From positions 14,231,076 through 14,295,075 of the forward strand of contig JABAKD010000030.1 in NCBI GenBank assembly GCA_012845835.1: 64,000 nucleotides of DNA, given 5' to 3'. Below are positions 12,260-22,890 of this stretch, piece by piece. Positions within the stretch are counted from its first letter, which is position 1, and each line of letters starts with the position of its first letter. The position numbers and the translations under genes were made by a program. Origin of the DNA: Undaria pinnatifida (lineage: Eukaryota; Sar; Phaeophyceae; Laminariales; Alariaceae). The notes below the pieces were generated by a model, which worked only from the letters and a program-made list of their open reading frames with translations, was not told where the DNA came from and did no database searches.

Positions 12260-12415
12260 CTGGCGTCGAGAGTTCGATGTCGCCAGTTGGGCTGGGAGTT
12301 GACTCGTGTATACGGATGTTAGCGGGGGGTTGCAGCCCCGGGGTATCCCCATCTCCAACCCCCCTCTCCGGGCGGGGGGTTGTGCATTAATATAATACAA
12401 CTTCGAAAGCAAAGT
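12260..12415 (+). repeat. Split direct repeat B1
   Basis: From CTGGCGTCGAGAGTTCG to CGAAAGCAAAGT, nearly identical to 13161-13325. The other copy has a short extra CCGGCGGGG-type insertion. Confidence 0.88.
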
Positions 12416-12420
12416 GCAAA

Positions 12421-12630
12421 GCAGAATATTATCGAAGTATGAGAAAACATGTGTTTTGTACGTACGTAAGAAGTTCGACCAATCAGTTCAATGCGGTAAT
12501 CCATAGTCGTATGAGCGATAGCCTTGGGTACACCTGGCCCAGCTGTGTAGGCGACGACCTGCACGCGGAGCGCGTAGGGGAGCAGAGTCAGAGCTACAGG
12601 TCCAAGGTGTGATAAGACTAGTTTAAGTTC
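12421..12630 (+). repeat. Split direct repeat A2
   Basis: Internal partner of A1, starting five bases after B1 ends, as expected of the B1-A2 junction in Ngaro-type elements. Confidence 0.9.
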
Positions 12631-13160
12631 CCACCCACCCGCCCGTGCTTTTGAGGGAGTCAGTGGAGGGGGAGTTAATCGGTCGCAGTAACGTTGCGCG
12701 TGTTTGTTACTGTTTTGGTAAACGTACCCGTTTGCGCTGAAGATGCGACGGGGTTTCGTAGATTGCGCAGGTTGCGGTGGGGGCTAGCTGCATCAGTGGT
12801 ATAGCGTGGTGCAAGGGGGGTGTTCGTTGTTGTGTTTTTAATTTTTTTCAGCATGTGTAATATCTGAGTATCCCTCCGTGCGGTGGGGTTACGTATGACT
12901 GTTTTACGCAGATATTATGTTGACAGTTAACAGCGAACGTTGTGGCGGTGCATCGACTCGGATTTAGCGCGCAATCTATTAAGTGTGGGAGAGGGGAATT
13001 GTCCGTATATTGGCAAGTAAGTGCATTTGTTAATGTACATGGTGTGTGCAGGCGTGCATATATATTACACGCGTGTGTACGTTTTTATATGCTGCACAGT
13101 ATAGGTGGTTGCCTCGCATGTCTTCTTCGAGTTGCCAACGATTGTTCGTCGTTGGCTGTA

Positions 13161-13325
13161 CTGGCGTCGAGAGTTCGATGTCGCCAGTTGGGCTGGGAGT
13201 TGACTCGTGTATACGGATGTTAGCGGGGGGTTGCCGGCGGGGCAGCCCCGGGGTATTCCCATCTCCAACCCCCCTCTCCGGGCAGGGGGTTGCGCGTTAA
13301 TATAATACAACTTCGAAAGCAAAGT
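13161..13325 (+). repeat. Split direct repeat B2 (right end of element)
   Basis: Terminal copy of B1. The 530 bases between A2 and B2 contain no recognisable gene. Confidence 0.88.
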
Positions 13326-14299
13326 ATATGGAAGATGTTAGGTGTGCTGAAAGTATACCTGGTAGTATTGGTTGAAAGTGTGCACGAATAAATTGTGCAC
13401 GATTTGCACTTGAATCAGTAACATCGGCGATAGTCATTGCGCAAGCATACGCGCATATGCACGTATGTCACGAATGATAATTTATGGTCGGTTGACTTCT
13501 GGTTGTGGTATGATATCACTCTCCCAACGGGTGTCTTTGGTGAAATCCTTCAATCCTCATTATTACGATATTGTTGTTGTTGTTGTTCTCACATGATTAA
13601 CTCTTTTGTCGAAAATCTTGAGTCCGTGATCACACAAAGGTGCTGGAGCCCTAGGAAGATCCGAAAAACCAAATGAAATCAAAGTTCGTCCAGGAAATAC
13701 TACGCTTTCTCGCCTAAAAACGTACGATACGAAGAATGGCGCACAACAAGTGAAAATATCCAATGTGCAAAACTGAACTCACATGGCCGCGGGTGTCCAC
13801 TCAACTACAGCATAGAGTTACCCCGTTCTCACAACCAACCAACTCGCGGCTACAGACTACAGCGGTTGGGCTGCCTGCACCGTACGGACCACACGGTAAT
13901 CGTGAGCACATATGATATGGTAGGAGATGTGATGTTTGATTGCCTGATCATATGGTCAGGGCTGAAATCTGTTTTATTCTATCAACTCTGTTGGTACAGG
14001 TCGCAAGGCATCTTGTCTCGTTCAGCGGACACGTCGATTCAAAATCGATGCGCTTGGACTGATGATCAGATTGAGATGGTGATTTACCACTGTAGGTATA
14101 ATATAGTGTTGGGGGGATATTGGATTTGATTTTTTGACGCCGTTATTTATTCGGGTTTTGTATTTGTTCGACTGGTCATGTCGGATGTCAAATATCATGT
14201 CGTATGTGCTGGTAGAATCAACGGGAACTATGTTTTATTGTCGGGATAAATGCATCAGATGTAGAGGCACTGCTGTCAAGGTAGACATACAAGCAGGGC

Positions 14300-14705
14300 A
14301 GATAAAAGATCTAGTATTTGCAGCCTGCCCGATGAGCCGTATTATAGTTTTTGTAATCTATGGAGACATAATTCATGATTCACGCGTTATAGGATATTGA
14401 GTATTGGGAAATTAGTGTTTTCTATTAGATGATGTTTTTTATTTTTTTTATCCTCCGGCGGATGGGGAAAAATAAAGCTTTAGCTCACCACACTTCCACG
14501 TATTTTCATACGCGTCGTGTGTCGATTTAACTCAGTTGCTTTCGCAGCCCAACGATATTAGATGATGGTGTGTTGTCAGAATGTCAGCCACCCCACTTGA
14601 AACATGCCTTCTACGGTATGTTTAGTTCTGGGTTGATTCCGATGGGGTACGCCCTTTTATATCAGTCTTGGTTTGGTCCAGTTTTTGCCCCTGATTTGTG
14701 GGCGG
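14300..14705 (+). repeat. Repeat family B, copy 2
   Basis: Matches 3415-3700 and is interrupted by the 121-bp SINE-like insert. It is followed by a CATCAA microsatellite at 14707-14748. Confidence 0.88.
14435..14555 (-). repeat. 121-bp SINE-like insertion with 12-bp TSD
   Basis: The insert is bounded by TATTAGATGATG at 14423-14434 and 14556-14567. Read on the minus strand, it runs from CGTTGGGCTGCG to an A-rich tail. The same surrounding sequence without the insert exists at 3530-3580, giving an empty-site comparison. Confidence 0.88.
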
Positions 14706-14879
14706 CTTCATCAACATCATCAACATCATCAACATCATCAACGCCATCACTCGAATCATGGGACTTCGAAAGCATTTAATCGCGCAGCCCGACCAACGCT
14801 TATCTATCTATGCGCTAGAACCAATGATAGTGCTAAAACGCATATACTCGACGAGTACTATTATAGACTGTCAGACTAA

Positions 14880-16050
14880 CATGTAGGTAGCTACTTACTT
14901 GTGAGGACCTCAACCTGTTAGAATGTCCAGAATGACAGTATCATTGAAACATTCCTAGTTAACCCCAAAAGTGTACCCCCTGCCGTGGGACGAGTCCCTA
15001 ACCCTAACTACCCGTACTTTTCTACAGCACGTCGTACGAGGAGTGTTCGTTTTTGGACGCGTGCTACGGTAGAGGTGCACCAACCTTTTTTTTTTTTTTG
15101 AGGTCTCAATTTGGAGGTTAAGACCTCTCTAACTAAGGCAAAACAACACTGGTTTTAGAAAAAAACAACACGAGCTGGTCAGGCTGAAGAAGTAAAATTC
15201 ACTCAACAAGGCATGTATCACGAACCGCGACGAATTGGGCCGTACTACACATACATATCCTTTTGATCAGCCAATCAACGCACAGGTAGGTTTCAACATC
15301 GCGAATACTACGAGTAGTCACCCTACGCCCCCGCCCCGATCAGTCACAAAATAGGCGATTTTGGACAAAATCACGATTTTGTAGCGGAATTTATTTTCCA
15401 AGATGGGGGTTGATAAGATAAGACTCGTCGAGGGGTTCCCCTACGACTATTCAGGGTGACCTACGAAATGGTTTGGAGTGCTCCCCGTAGATGAATATAT
15501 CTGTAGATTCGACGCGAAGCCACGTCATGGTTGGGGTTAAACCAGGTGATTGTAGACGTCACTTTCACGCTCAGGCCATCATAGATGGGCGACAATGTAA
15601 GTGATTTCCTACCGCTACGTAAACATCAAAGAGTGAGTACGCCCACCAGGAAAACGAACGAAGAATTTATTTGCGGTTTATAGACTATAGCCCGCCCCCT
15701 CTGGAGATTATCACCTTAGCGGTATTTTTTCGACTTCTTCGTAATCGTCCCCTCACAAGTTGTGCCGGGTTTTTCTGGGGGTGGTGGGAGCAAATTGAAC
15801 GTTTAAGCCTGCACAGACCATGTAATACTTTGCGACCGTTTCAGTACAAATTAGTAGCCGTACTTCGTAGTGATGCTTTACCCTGCCCTGCGCGGTCAGA
15901 CACAACTCTGCCGTATGTGCCATGCAGCAAACGATTGCGCCTCTGCCTGTACGTACCACCATCCACTATATTTTCTATCCACCACACACGCTATCTCACT
16001 GATCCCCCCCACCCCCCCACCCCTCTCCGCACCGCCTTCCAGCCTCACTA
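14880..16050. other. No gene seen
   Basis: Unique-looking sequence with a T-run near 15090; no domain or repeat match found inside the window. Confidence 0.55.
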
Positions 16051-16055
16051 CAATA

Positions 16056-16232
16056 ATGTCTGGACGTGGACGCGGTGAGATGTGCGGTAGGTTCGGCGGC
16101 CGCGGGCGCGGCGGAAGGGGAGACGCGGGCGGAACGTCTGCCGCTGGCAGGGGCGGCCACGAGCGCGGCGGGCGCGGGCCGTCCGCCGACCTCATCGGTG
16201 AGGAAAGAACGCCAAAGAAGTTTCCCCGCTAG
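16056..16232 (+). CDS. Small RGG-rich ORF
   Basis: ATG 16056 opens a 58-codon frame starting MSGRGRGEMCGRFGGRGRGG, rich in RGG/GRG as in RNA-binding GAR tails. There is no folded domain. It may be an exon of a larger gene or a chance product of a GC-rich repeat. A second RGG-coding stretch lies 680 bases downstream on the same strand. Confidence 0.3.
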   Translation: MSGRGRGEMCGRFGGRGRGGRGDAGGTSAAGRGGHERGGRGPSADLIGEERTPKKFPR

Positions 16233-16813
16233 GAATGTCGCCGCGGCCCGGTGGAAAAGTCCAGATGCGTTTAGATCGAGGTTGAGATTAACAAAACAAG
16301 GCCACCGCCGCCGATTGCTATTTCCATTGCCATTTGAGATCGAATTAAGGTAGAGATTGGCCCTGCCGGGTCCCATTGTTGTTTAGATAAGCACGTTTCG
16401 GAAGAGCGCGACTCGTTACGAGTATCAGCATGCTGTGCGCGTGTTGTATTACCCTTACCGCTGCTCTCCGGACCGCCCCACCGAAAAAAACAACCAGTAG
16501 CCTGAGCTGCTCCCGCGGTGTGGCGACTTGTGTAATCGTTGAATCGTTTCCTTTCTTTCGGCTTTTTTTTTTCCCCTAGGAAGTCTTCAAAGGAATTAAG
16601 AAAATTAAATACCGCTCGCCGCCTCTGCCACCACCGCCTAAAAACATTAAAAAAACGACAGCATGGAACGCCTCGATTGAGGAATACAAAACCGTGACTA
16701 CAGCAGCACAACTTACACCGTGATAAAAGCAGCAGTACGATATCATGTCTGTAACAACCTTTCAGTGATGCCACAAACACAGCACCCTTCCCTCCTCCCA
16801 CCTCCCTCAGCTC

Positions 16814-17035
16814 ATGCCTTCCCTCTCCTTCGCCCCACCCAACTTCCCATCATATCCGCACGGCGTAACCGAAGTCGTGCGCCCTTGCGAGGACGAGACG
16901 TACCCGCGCCCGTGCGAGATGACCGCGGGCAGGGGAGGCGGGCGCGGCAGGGGCCGTGGAGAAGGCCGCGGAAGGGGACGCGGCGAAGGCCGCGGAGAGG
17001 GACGCGGCAGCGGACGCGGAAGGGGGAGCGCTTAG
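16814..17035 (+). CDS. Second RGG/GEG-rich ORF
   Basis: 73 codons: a Pro/Glu leader, then MTAGRGGGRGRGRGEGRGRG and similar repeats to a TAG. It resembles the 16056-16232 frame in composition, suggesting either two exons or a duplicated GAR-type tail. No expression signal is visible. Confidence 0.3.
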   Translation: MPSLSFAPPNFPSYPHGVTEVVRPCEDETYPRPCEMTAGRGGGRGRGRGEGRGRGRGEGRGEGRGSGRGRGSA

Positions 17036-17039
17036 CTTA

Positions 17040-18320
17040 TCCCTCTTCGCACTGCGAAAATGCTCCCATTCTACATGTGCCCTCTCTAATCCCAAGTACT
17101 TTTCCCCCCAAATGGGGTTTCAGCTCTACAACGGTTAAACATCGGGAGGGAGGGGTGGGGGTTGCTCTCTCAGGGAGAGATGGGGGAGGGGAGGGGGGGG
17201 GGTCTTCCTTTTTTCCCTCCAGGCTAGGGCGTACCGAGAGGCAGGGAAAGAGTAGGGGGGAGAGGGCGTTGCGTACTCAGAATGTGGCGTGTTTTTTGCT
17301 TTGGGAACCTTTTAAGGGTTCTCGAGTCAACGAAATCGTCGATCCTGCTCGCGGGTTGTGCCTGTTGGAATGAGACGCTGGTAAATATATCGATACCTTC
17401 ATATGTGTTGTGCCGAAGCGTCCTTCGCGAGACTGACTCTGGTTTGTGATGGACGGTGTTGAAGGGAGGGGGGGGGGCGTTGCTTGTCGGGAGGGTTTCT
17501 TTCTGAACCTTCTCATGTGCGACACCCGGTGTGTCCAGACGGGCCCATTTGAGAAACTCGGCGGTAGGCCGCGGCACCCATTGACGGTGGCGGGTAGGCT
17601 CTGCGATAACGGAGCGTAGTGGGTCGCGTTCGTTTGTTTGTTGTTTTCAGAAGAAGTCTTGTGGTATTTTAAGTCGTACAACTTGGTGGGACCAATTAAG
17701 ACGGAGGTTTCCGTCAAGGTCGGCCAAGCTTGGACATGTTGTATGGTGTGAAATTGGGCGGCCGTTTGTTATTTTTTCGTGTCACTAGTTTCGTATGTTA
17801 TATATGCGTTTGGCCATAAAAGTTAGTTTTATACGGGTACGTAAAAGATGTAGTTCCTGGGGAACAGAGGGTTGAAAATTACAAAAAGGACGTGGCATGC
17901 AGGATTAATTGTTGCCAACAAGTAGAAACAAATATTGATCGCGCCAAACAAACGCAAGGAAGGCTAACATAGAAACAAGAAATATTGATACGTGCAAATG
18001 TATTTTGCGCGTTATTGATACAGTATAAACAAAAAAATAGACACTCCTGGGGTTGTGTTGCCCCGTCTCTCTCAGCGATCACCGGAAGTCGCTTCGAGCC
18101 GTCTCCAACTCGAAGCACGATCTGACATGACAGTGGAGTCGAGAGAGACCGGTTGAGGAGGCTAGAAGAGCAGCCGGCGTGAGAAGGATTAGGATTGACA
18201 CGCGAAAAGGTAATGAAAGCTTGACTACACGGGATTCATTCAACCCTTTCTACTTCGAGTCCATGCGTTTTCGAAGCCAAAACATACATGTTTTGATGGA
18301 TCATCAGGCGTCAAGGGAAT
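17040..18320. other. No gene seen
   Basis: G-rich runs at 17160-17210 and 17466-17477, then AT-rich sequence up to the Copia insertion. Minus-strand frames of 100-150 codons lack recognisable domains. Confidence 0.5.
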
Positions 18321-18327
18321 TGGGGGG

Positions 18328-18750
18328 TGTTGAGAGTATGAACCTTGGATTCAAATCTAAGTTGATGCGCAGCCTATTCGCACGAATAAGATATGCAGTT
18401 GAACCTTACGTTGAATCTTACGTTGAATCTTCCGTGGAACCTAGATGTAAACGTAGATTTGAGTATGTTAAGGTTGTCCCGTTGTCCTAGTATTTTACCG
18501 GACTATAGGCATTTTTCCGTGATGATCAAGTGGTGATGCAACCCACCATGATCACTCTCTCCCTACTCCCCCTTCTCTCCCTACTTTCCCTTCTTCTTCT
18601 TCTCTCTTTGGCCTCAAGCGCCCTTTCCAAACTATCCACTTTTCTTTCTTATCACAAGTGATCTTAACAGACACTTCGGTGCCACCTCTGCATCTCTTCG
18701 CATAGAAGACATAGCCTTCACACAACCATGGTGTTCACAGGCTATTCACA
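18328..18750 (+). repeat. Copia 5' LTR
   Basis: 423 bp, starting TG and ending CA. I count roughly 15-20 differences from the 3' LTR, including a 3-bp and a 1-bp indel, so the insertion is not recent. Confidence 0.9.
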
Positions 18751-18761
18751 GGTTATGGGCC
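18751..18761 (+). promoter_or_regulatory. Primer-binding site, half initiator tRNA-Met
   Basis: GGTTATGGGCC directly abuts the 5' LTR. It is complementary to the anticodon stem-loop region (CAU anticodon) of initiator tRNA-Met, as in Drosophila copia, rather than to a tRNA 3' end. That points to priming by an internally cleaved half-tRNA. Confidence 0.75.
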
Positions 18762-18863
18762 TTCGACCTCCGATATAAACATCGATCGGCACCAAGCGAC
18801 CTCTCATTGAAGTTTGTCGCATCTTACCGGGAAGTTTGAGAGAAACTTTCATTAAGGCGGCTA

Positions 18864-18970
18864 CAGCATCAGCATCAGCATCAGCATCAGCATCAGCGAT
18901 CAGCATCAGCATCAGCATCAGCATCAGCATCAGCGTCAGCGATCAGCATCAGCATCAGCATCAGCATCAC
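18864..18970 (+). repeat. (ATCAGC)n array in the Copia leader
   Basis: Imperfect ATCAGC hexamer repeats broken by two CAGCGATC/CAGCGTC variants, ending at the gag ATG. Confidence 0.95.
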
Positions 18971-18971
18971 C

Positions 18972-20327
18972 ATGGGAGAGTCCACAAAAGCAGGTGATGC
19001 GGTAGACAAGCTCGTTAGAGCCCTCAACGGCAAATTTAATGGCCTTAAGTTCGACGTATGGAAACGCACGGCTCAGTCCGTGATAAGTATGCGTCATACC
19101 GGGATCTCTGATATCCTAGAAGGGCGTCCTTGCCCCGAGCCCGAACTAATTAGTCCTCGTTCATCTCATAGAAAAAGTAGGTCTTCACGAGCTGTAACTC
19201 GCAGCCAGGCCGCTGACGAAACGGAGACTCAGTCCGGGGAAACACCCCCAGCTGACACAGCAGAAAATGTACAGCCAGACGCAGGGAGTACTCCCGTGGA
19301 CATGGCGCGTCTGCTACCATCATCCTCAGGATATTCTACAGTCCCAGCCGCAACATCAGTTTTATGGGCCACGGATGACAACATCTCGAATTCAGAAGAC
19401 ATCAAGCACTAGCACCGCAACAACCGTCTTCTCTTCGACTTCTTGTTCCTGAGTACATCAGGAGCTGCGGCAAGCCTTCTTCTACAATTCAAGCCCAAAC
19501 GAGGTGAACTTGCGAATGGAAAGGCTGCTTGGGATGGTATGGTTAGAAAATATCAAAGTTCCACCCGCCAATGTAGACGTATGCTCACACAACAACTAAC
19601 GCATATGGCCATGACGGATGGGCAAGACCCAGACGTGTTCATAAACGAAGTATACTATTTACTGGATGGATTGGTGGACATGGGAGAGGTATTCAACGAT
19701 GACAGCATATTGGACATAGTGCTGGAAGGACTCACGGATGAATACCTGCAAATAAAATATAGCGCCGAAGCAGATGATGACTTCACACTCGACCGAGCTG
19801 TGGATGAATACCTGCAAATAAAACATAGCGCCGAAGCAGATGATGACTTTACACTCGACCGAGGTATGATAACAATGCGTAATAGGTACGCGAATAGAGC
19901 TATGCGAAACGGGCCTTTGTGAAACGCGAAGGGGCGTGAATCTGCTATGGTAGTCACGTCAACATCCTCAGCAGTAGTGACCTCTTCACACTGCAAAAAG
20001 CTAGGCCATCGATTTCAAAATTGCTTTAAACGCAAGGGAAAAATGGCGGGGAAGAAACCTCCCCCGACACCTCGAAATAATTCGTGGTGTAGCCTGCATA
20101 ATACCGATCGCCACGATAATAGCGACTGTCGGTCTTAAATGCGGGACGACGATATAACCCGTCGCCCTCGTCCTGGTCAACAAAATGGCCGGCATAATAA
20201 CAGCCGCAGCGCTCACGCCAACACCGCCACAACTCCAACTTCAACAACGCAAATGGAAGCTTACGTCCCAGTGACACATGCTCCATCCACTACTGCGGCT
20301 GCGACTACAGCGGCTACTTCTACGTAG
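18972..20327 (+). pseudogene. gag: Copia gag (UBN2-type) with stop codons
   Basis: One reading frame of about 452 codons runs from ACCATGG (ATG 18972) to 20327. Only three stops interrupt it (ending 19412, 19922, 20138), with no frameshift. Domains: an N-terminal capsid-like part; a UBN2-like core with LFDFLFLSTSG and QDPDVFINEVYYLLDGLVDMGE; an incomplete zinc knuckle CKKLGHRFQNC (first Cys replaced); and a second Cys/His cluster WCSLHNTDRHDNSDC. The 22-residue segment DEYLQIKYSAEADDDFTLDR + AV is tandemly duplicated at 19737-19865. It would form the particle shell. Confidence 0.85.
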
Positions 20328-20369
20328 GATCATATTGAAGTGGCGTGGTTAACTTACAGCAGCGACCTT

Positions 20370-20400
20370 TGTTTGTTTGTTTGTTTGTTTGTTTGTTTTT
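20370..20400. repeat. (GTTT)n microsatellite
   Basis: Six to seven GTTT units downstream of the Copia gag frame, inside the element. Confidence 0.95.
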
Positions 20401-20907
20401 TTCTTTTTCAGGATATAGCTCGATGATGGACTATAATTGCACCCATCATAGCCTATTACAGTACTATCAGTATTCGTAGTTCTATCTGCTTCTTAATATT
20501 TTATTTTTGCGGAAGTACGTAAGTAAATTAAACAAACAATTGAATAGTGAGAATGTTTATTTTGTCGTGACGGACACTTGTCCACATTTCTCTTTATTTG
20601 TCTAGTATTGTTTATCTATTTGGTACTATTCAGGAAACGTGTTTAAAACCCAGTAGACGCACAATTGCGTTTTATCTTCTAGGATATTTATCGCTGGCGA
20701 TTACACCAAGCGTAGTTTTTATACGTATATTTCCTTGTAAGGTTTTATTTTTTGTAAATGTGTGAGTAACATGGATACATCCATATTGCCGCGGTTGATA
20801 CACCGGACTGAATATGAGACCCATTTGTTTTGTTTTTTTATTCTTTTACGAATTTGTTTTCCAAGTATGAGGATTCTCTAGCAATCTGACTTTGCATTAT
20901 GGGGGCG

Positions 20908-21333
20908 TGTTGAGAGTATGAACCTTGGAAACAAATCTAAGTTGATGCGCAGTCTATTCGCACGAATAAGATATGCAGTTGAACCTTGCGTTGAATCTTA
21001 CGTTGAATCTTCCGTGGAACTAGATGTAAACGTAGGTTTGAGTATGTTAAGGTTGTCCCGTTGTCCTAGTATTCCACCGGACTATAGGCATTTTTCCGTG
21101 ATCAAGTGGTGATGCAACCCACCGTGATCACTCTCCCTTCTCTCCCCACTCTCCCTTCTCTCCCTGCTTTCCCTTCTTCTTCTTCTCTCTTTGGCCTCAA
21201 GCGCCCTTTCCAAACTATCCACTTTTCTTTCTTATCACAAGTGATCTTAACAGACATTTCGGTGCCACCTCTGCATCTCTTCGCATAGAAGACAGAGCCT
21301 CCGCACAACAATGGTGTCCACAGGCTATTCACA
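20908..21333 (+). repeat. Copia 3' LTR
   Basis: 426 bp, preceded by the purine-rich TATGGGGGCG that would prime plus-strand synthesis, and followed by the GGGGG target duplication. Confidence 0.9.
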
Positions 21334-21780
21334 GGGGGGTGGGTGGGGGGTCTATGATGTATGTTTTACTTACAATACTTCACATTATTTGTACCAACAA
21401 GACGTGGGGGGCTATGATGTATGTTTTACTTACAATACTTCACATTCTCTTCACCAACAAGACGTTTTTGGAGAAGTTTGAATGGCCGTGAACCAATCCG
21501 GGACAAATAATCGAAACCTAGACAAGGCCACATCAACCCCCCCCCCCCCCCCCCCCAAGGCTTGGATCGTGTCCTCCAAAACCTTGTCAAATGAGTTGTT
21601 ACACGAATTGGTAGGGTCAGGTCCATAATTCCCGCATGGATTTTAGCATAAGCAGCCTTTTTGTGCATAAGACAAAGCGTATGTGCGAGAAGAATATGCT
21701 CGAGCATATTTTAGCTAATAGAACATATCAGGTACACACATAGGCGATGAGCATTGCTGCTTCATTTTGGGCATCTATCT

Positions 21781-21905
21781 ACTTTCCAGCTTCTGGACAA
21801 GCCGTGGTCACAGGTGTCGTCCCTTTTCCCCCCCGGTTCTTGCCTTCAGTTTTTATCGCGCATACTAAGGTTCAGCAATCCCACTGCTCTTCGATTTTTC
21901 ATCGA
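21781..21905 (-). repeat. Truncated copy of the tRNA-headed SINE body
   Basis: TTCCAGCTTCTGGACAAGCC to TTTTTCATCGAGTG matches the body of the element at 59185-59310 in the same orientation. The tRNA-like head and the A-tail are missing. Confidence 0.8.
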
Positions 21906-22394
21906 GTGTGTAGCTGTATATACCGGATCATTGTATACCACAGTTCTACTAAGTACCTGCTGTACGTAGTAGTACTCGTATTATCCTATATCTCTGAAAT
22001 AATGAGCGCCTGCCTGTAACACGCATCAAGTGGAATAGTTGCTATCATCCGCCTCCGTTCCCCGCCACCATCGCCACACCACCTTCCCTGGCACACACGC
22101 ACACAACCCCCCCCACACCGCCCCCCTCCCCCAATGACCCACCGAAAATCATATCTGCTAGCGTAATAAACACTACCAGACCGATTATATGACCTCATTA
22201 CCTTTCTAGCCATCCATGCTGTAGCTCCAATACCCCCCCACACACACACCCTCCTTCCTCACCAACCGCACCATCGCCTAGACCTATTCATAGCACCACG
22301 GATATAGTAACAAGTTCCCTCCGGGTATACATTTACACAATCTAGAGCGATTAAGAATCCCCCTTCCCCCTTTTCCTCCCCCCCCTCCCCCTTT

Positions 22395-22890
22395 CGAACA
22401 CCCCCCCCCCCTCTCCTCACCGGTTGTACGATTTACAGGATATAATACATGATAAACTGATGATGCGTTCCTCCCACAACTGTCAGATGTGTCCCCTTCA
22501 AGGGTTTATAGCTGCAGCACAGATTGAGTTCCCGCCCCCCTCTACTACCCCGCCCCCCCCGGCCTCCGGCCCTCACGCCTTGAAAAATCTCCGCCCTCCC
22601 CTCACCGGCTGTACGACTTACAGAATATACTTGATAAACTGATGCCGTTCCTTCCACAGCTGTCAGGCTTTGTTCCCCTTCAGAAACGGGTTTTGTAGTT
22701 TCCGCGCACAGATTGATCAACATCACCCTTTTGACCCTGGTACAAGCTACACTCTGTACTTCCAAGGGGAGTCGCCGACCTAGATCCTTAACGAGGACAC
22801 ACACCCAGTAATACTCGCGATCGGAGTATCACACACAGCTTGCAAAGATGAGTTTCGACGAAATCTTCGATCTCACAGCTAGAGTGTATT
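22395..22890 (+). repeat. Family A array
   Basis: Two modules (22405-22540, 22595-22720) with C-rich linkers, then the terminal module TTGACCCTGGTACAAGC to GATCTCACAGCTAGAGTG. Confidence 0.88.

Larger units (their letters stand above)
6920..13325 (+). mobile_element. Ngaro/DIRS-like tyrosine-recombinase retrotransposon
   Basis: The element has split direct repeats in the order A1 (6920-7130), gag, RT-RNase H, tyrosine recombinase, B1 (12260-12415), A2 (12421-12630), spacer, B2 (13161-13325). This A1...B1A2...B2 arrangement is the signature of Ngaro/PAT-type elements, which replicate through a circular DNA and integrate by a tyrosine recombinase without target duplication. There is no adenine methyltransferase domain between RNase H and recombinase, which fits Ngaro better than DIRS1. 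Several frameshifts and one stop show that this copy is inactive. Confidence 0.88.
18328..21333 (+). mobile_element. Gag-only Ty1/Copia LTR retrotransposon
   Basis: Two LTRs (TGTTGAG...ATTCACA) are flanked by GGGGG on each side, a 5-bp target duplication in a G-run. The interior holds a primer-binding site, a hexanucleotide array, a gag frame and a purine tract. There is no protease, integrase, RT or RNase H, so this is a non-autonomous derivative that would need enzymes from a relative. Confidence 0.9.

Noticed and set aside
16271-16801. 176-codon minus-strand ORF
   Set aside because: No domain, no repeat support, odd composition; probably chance.
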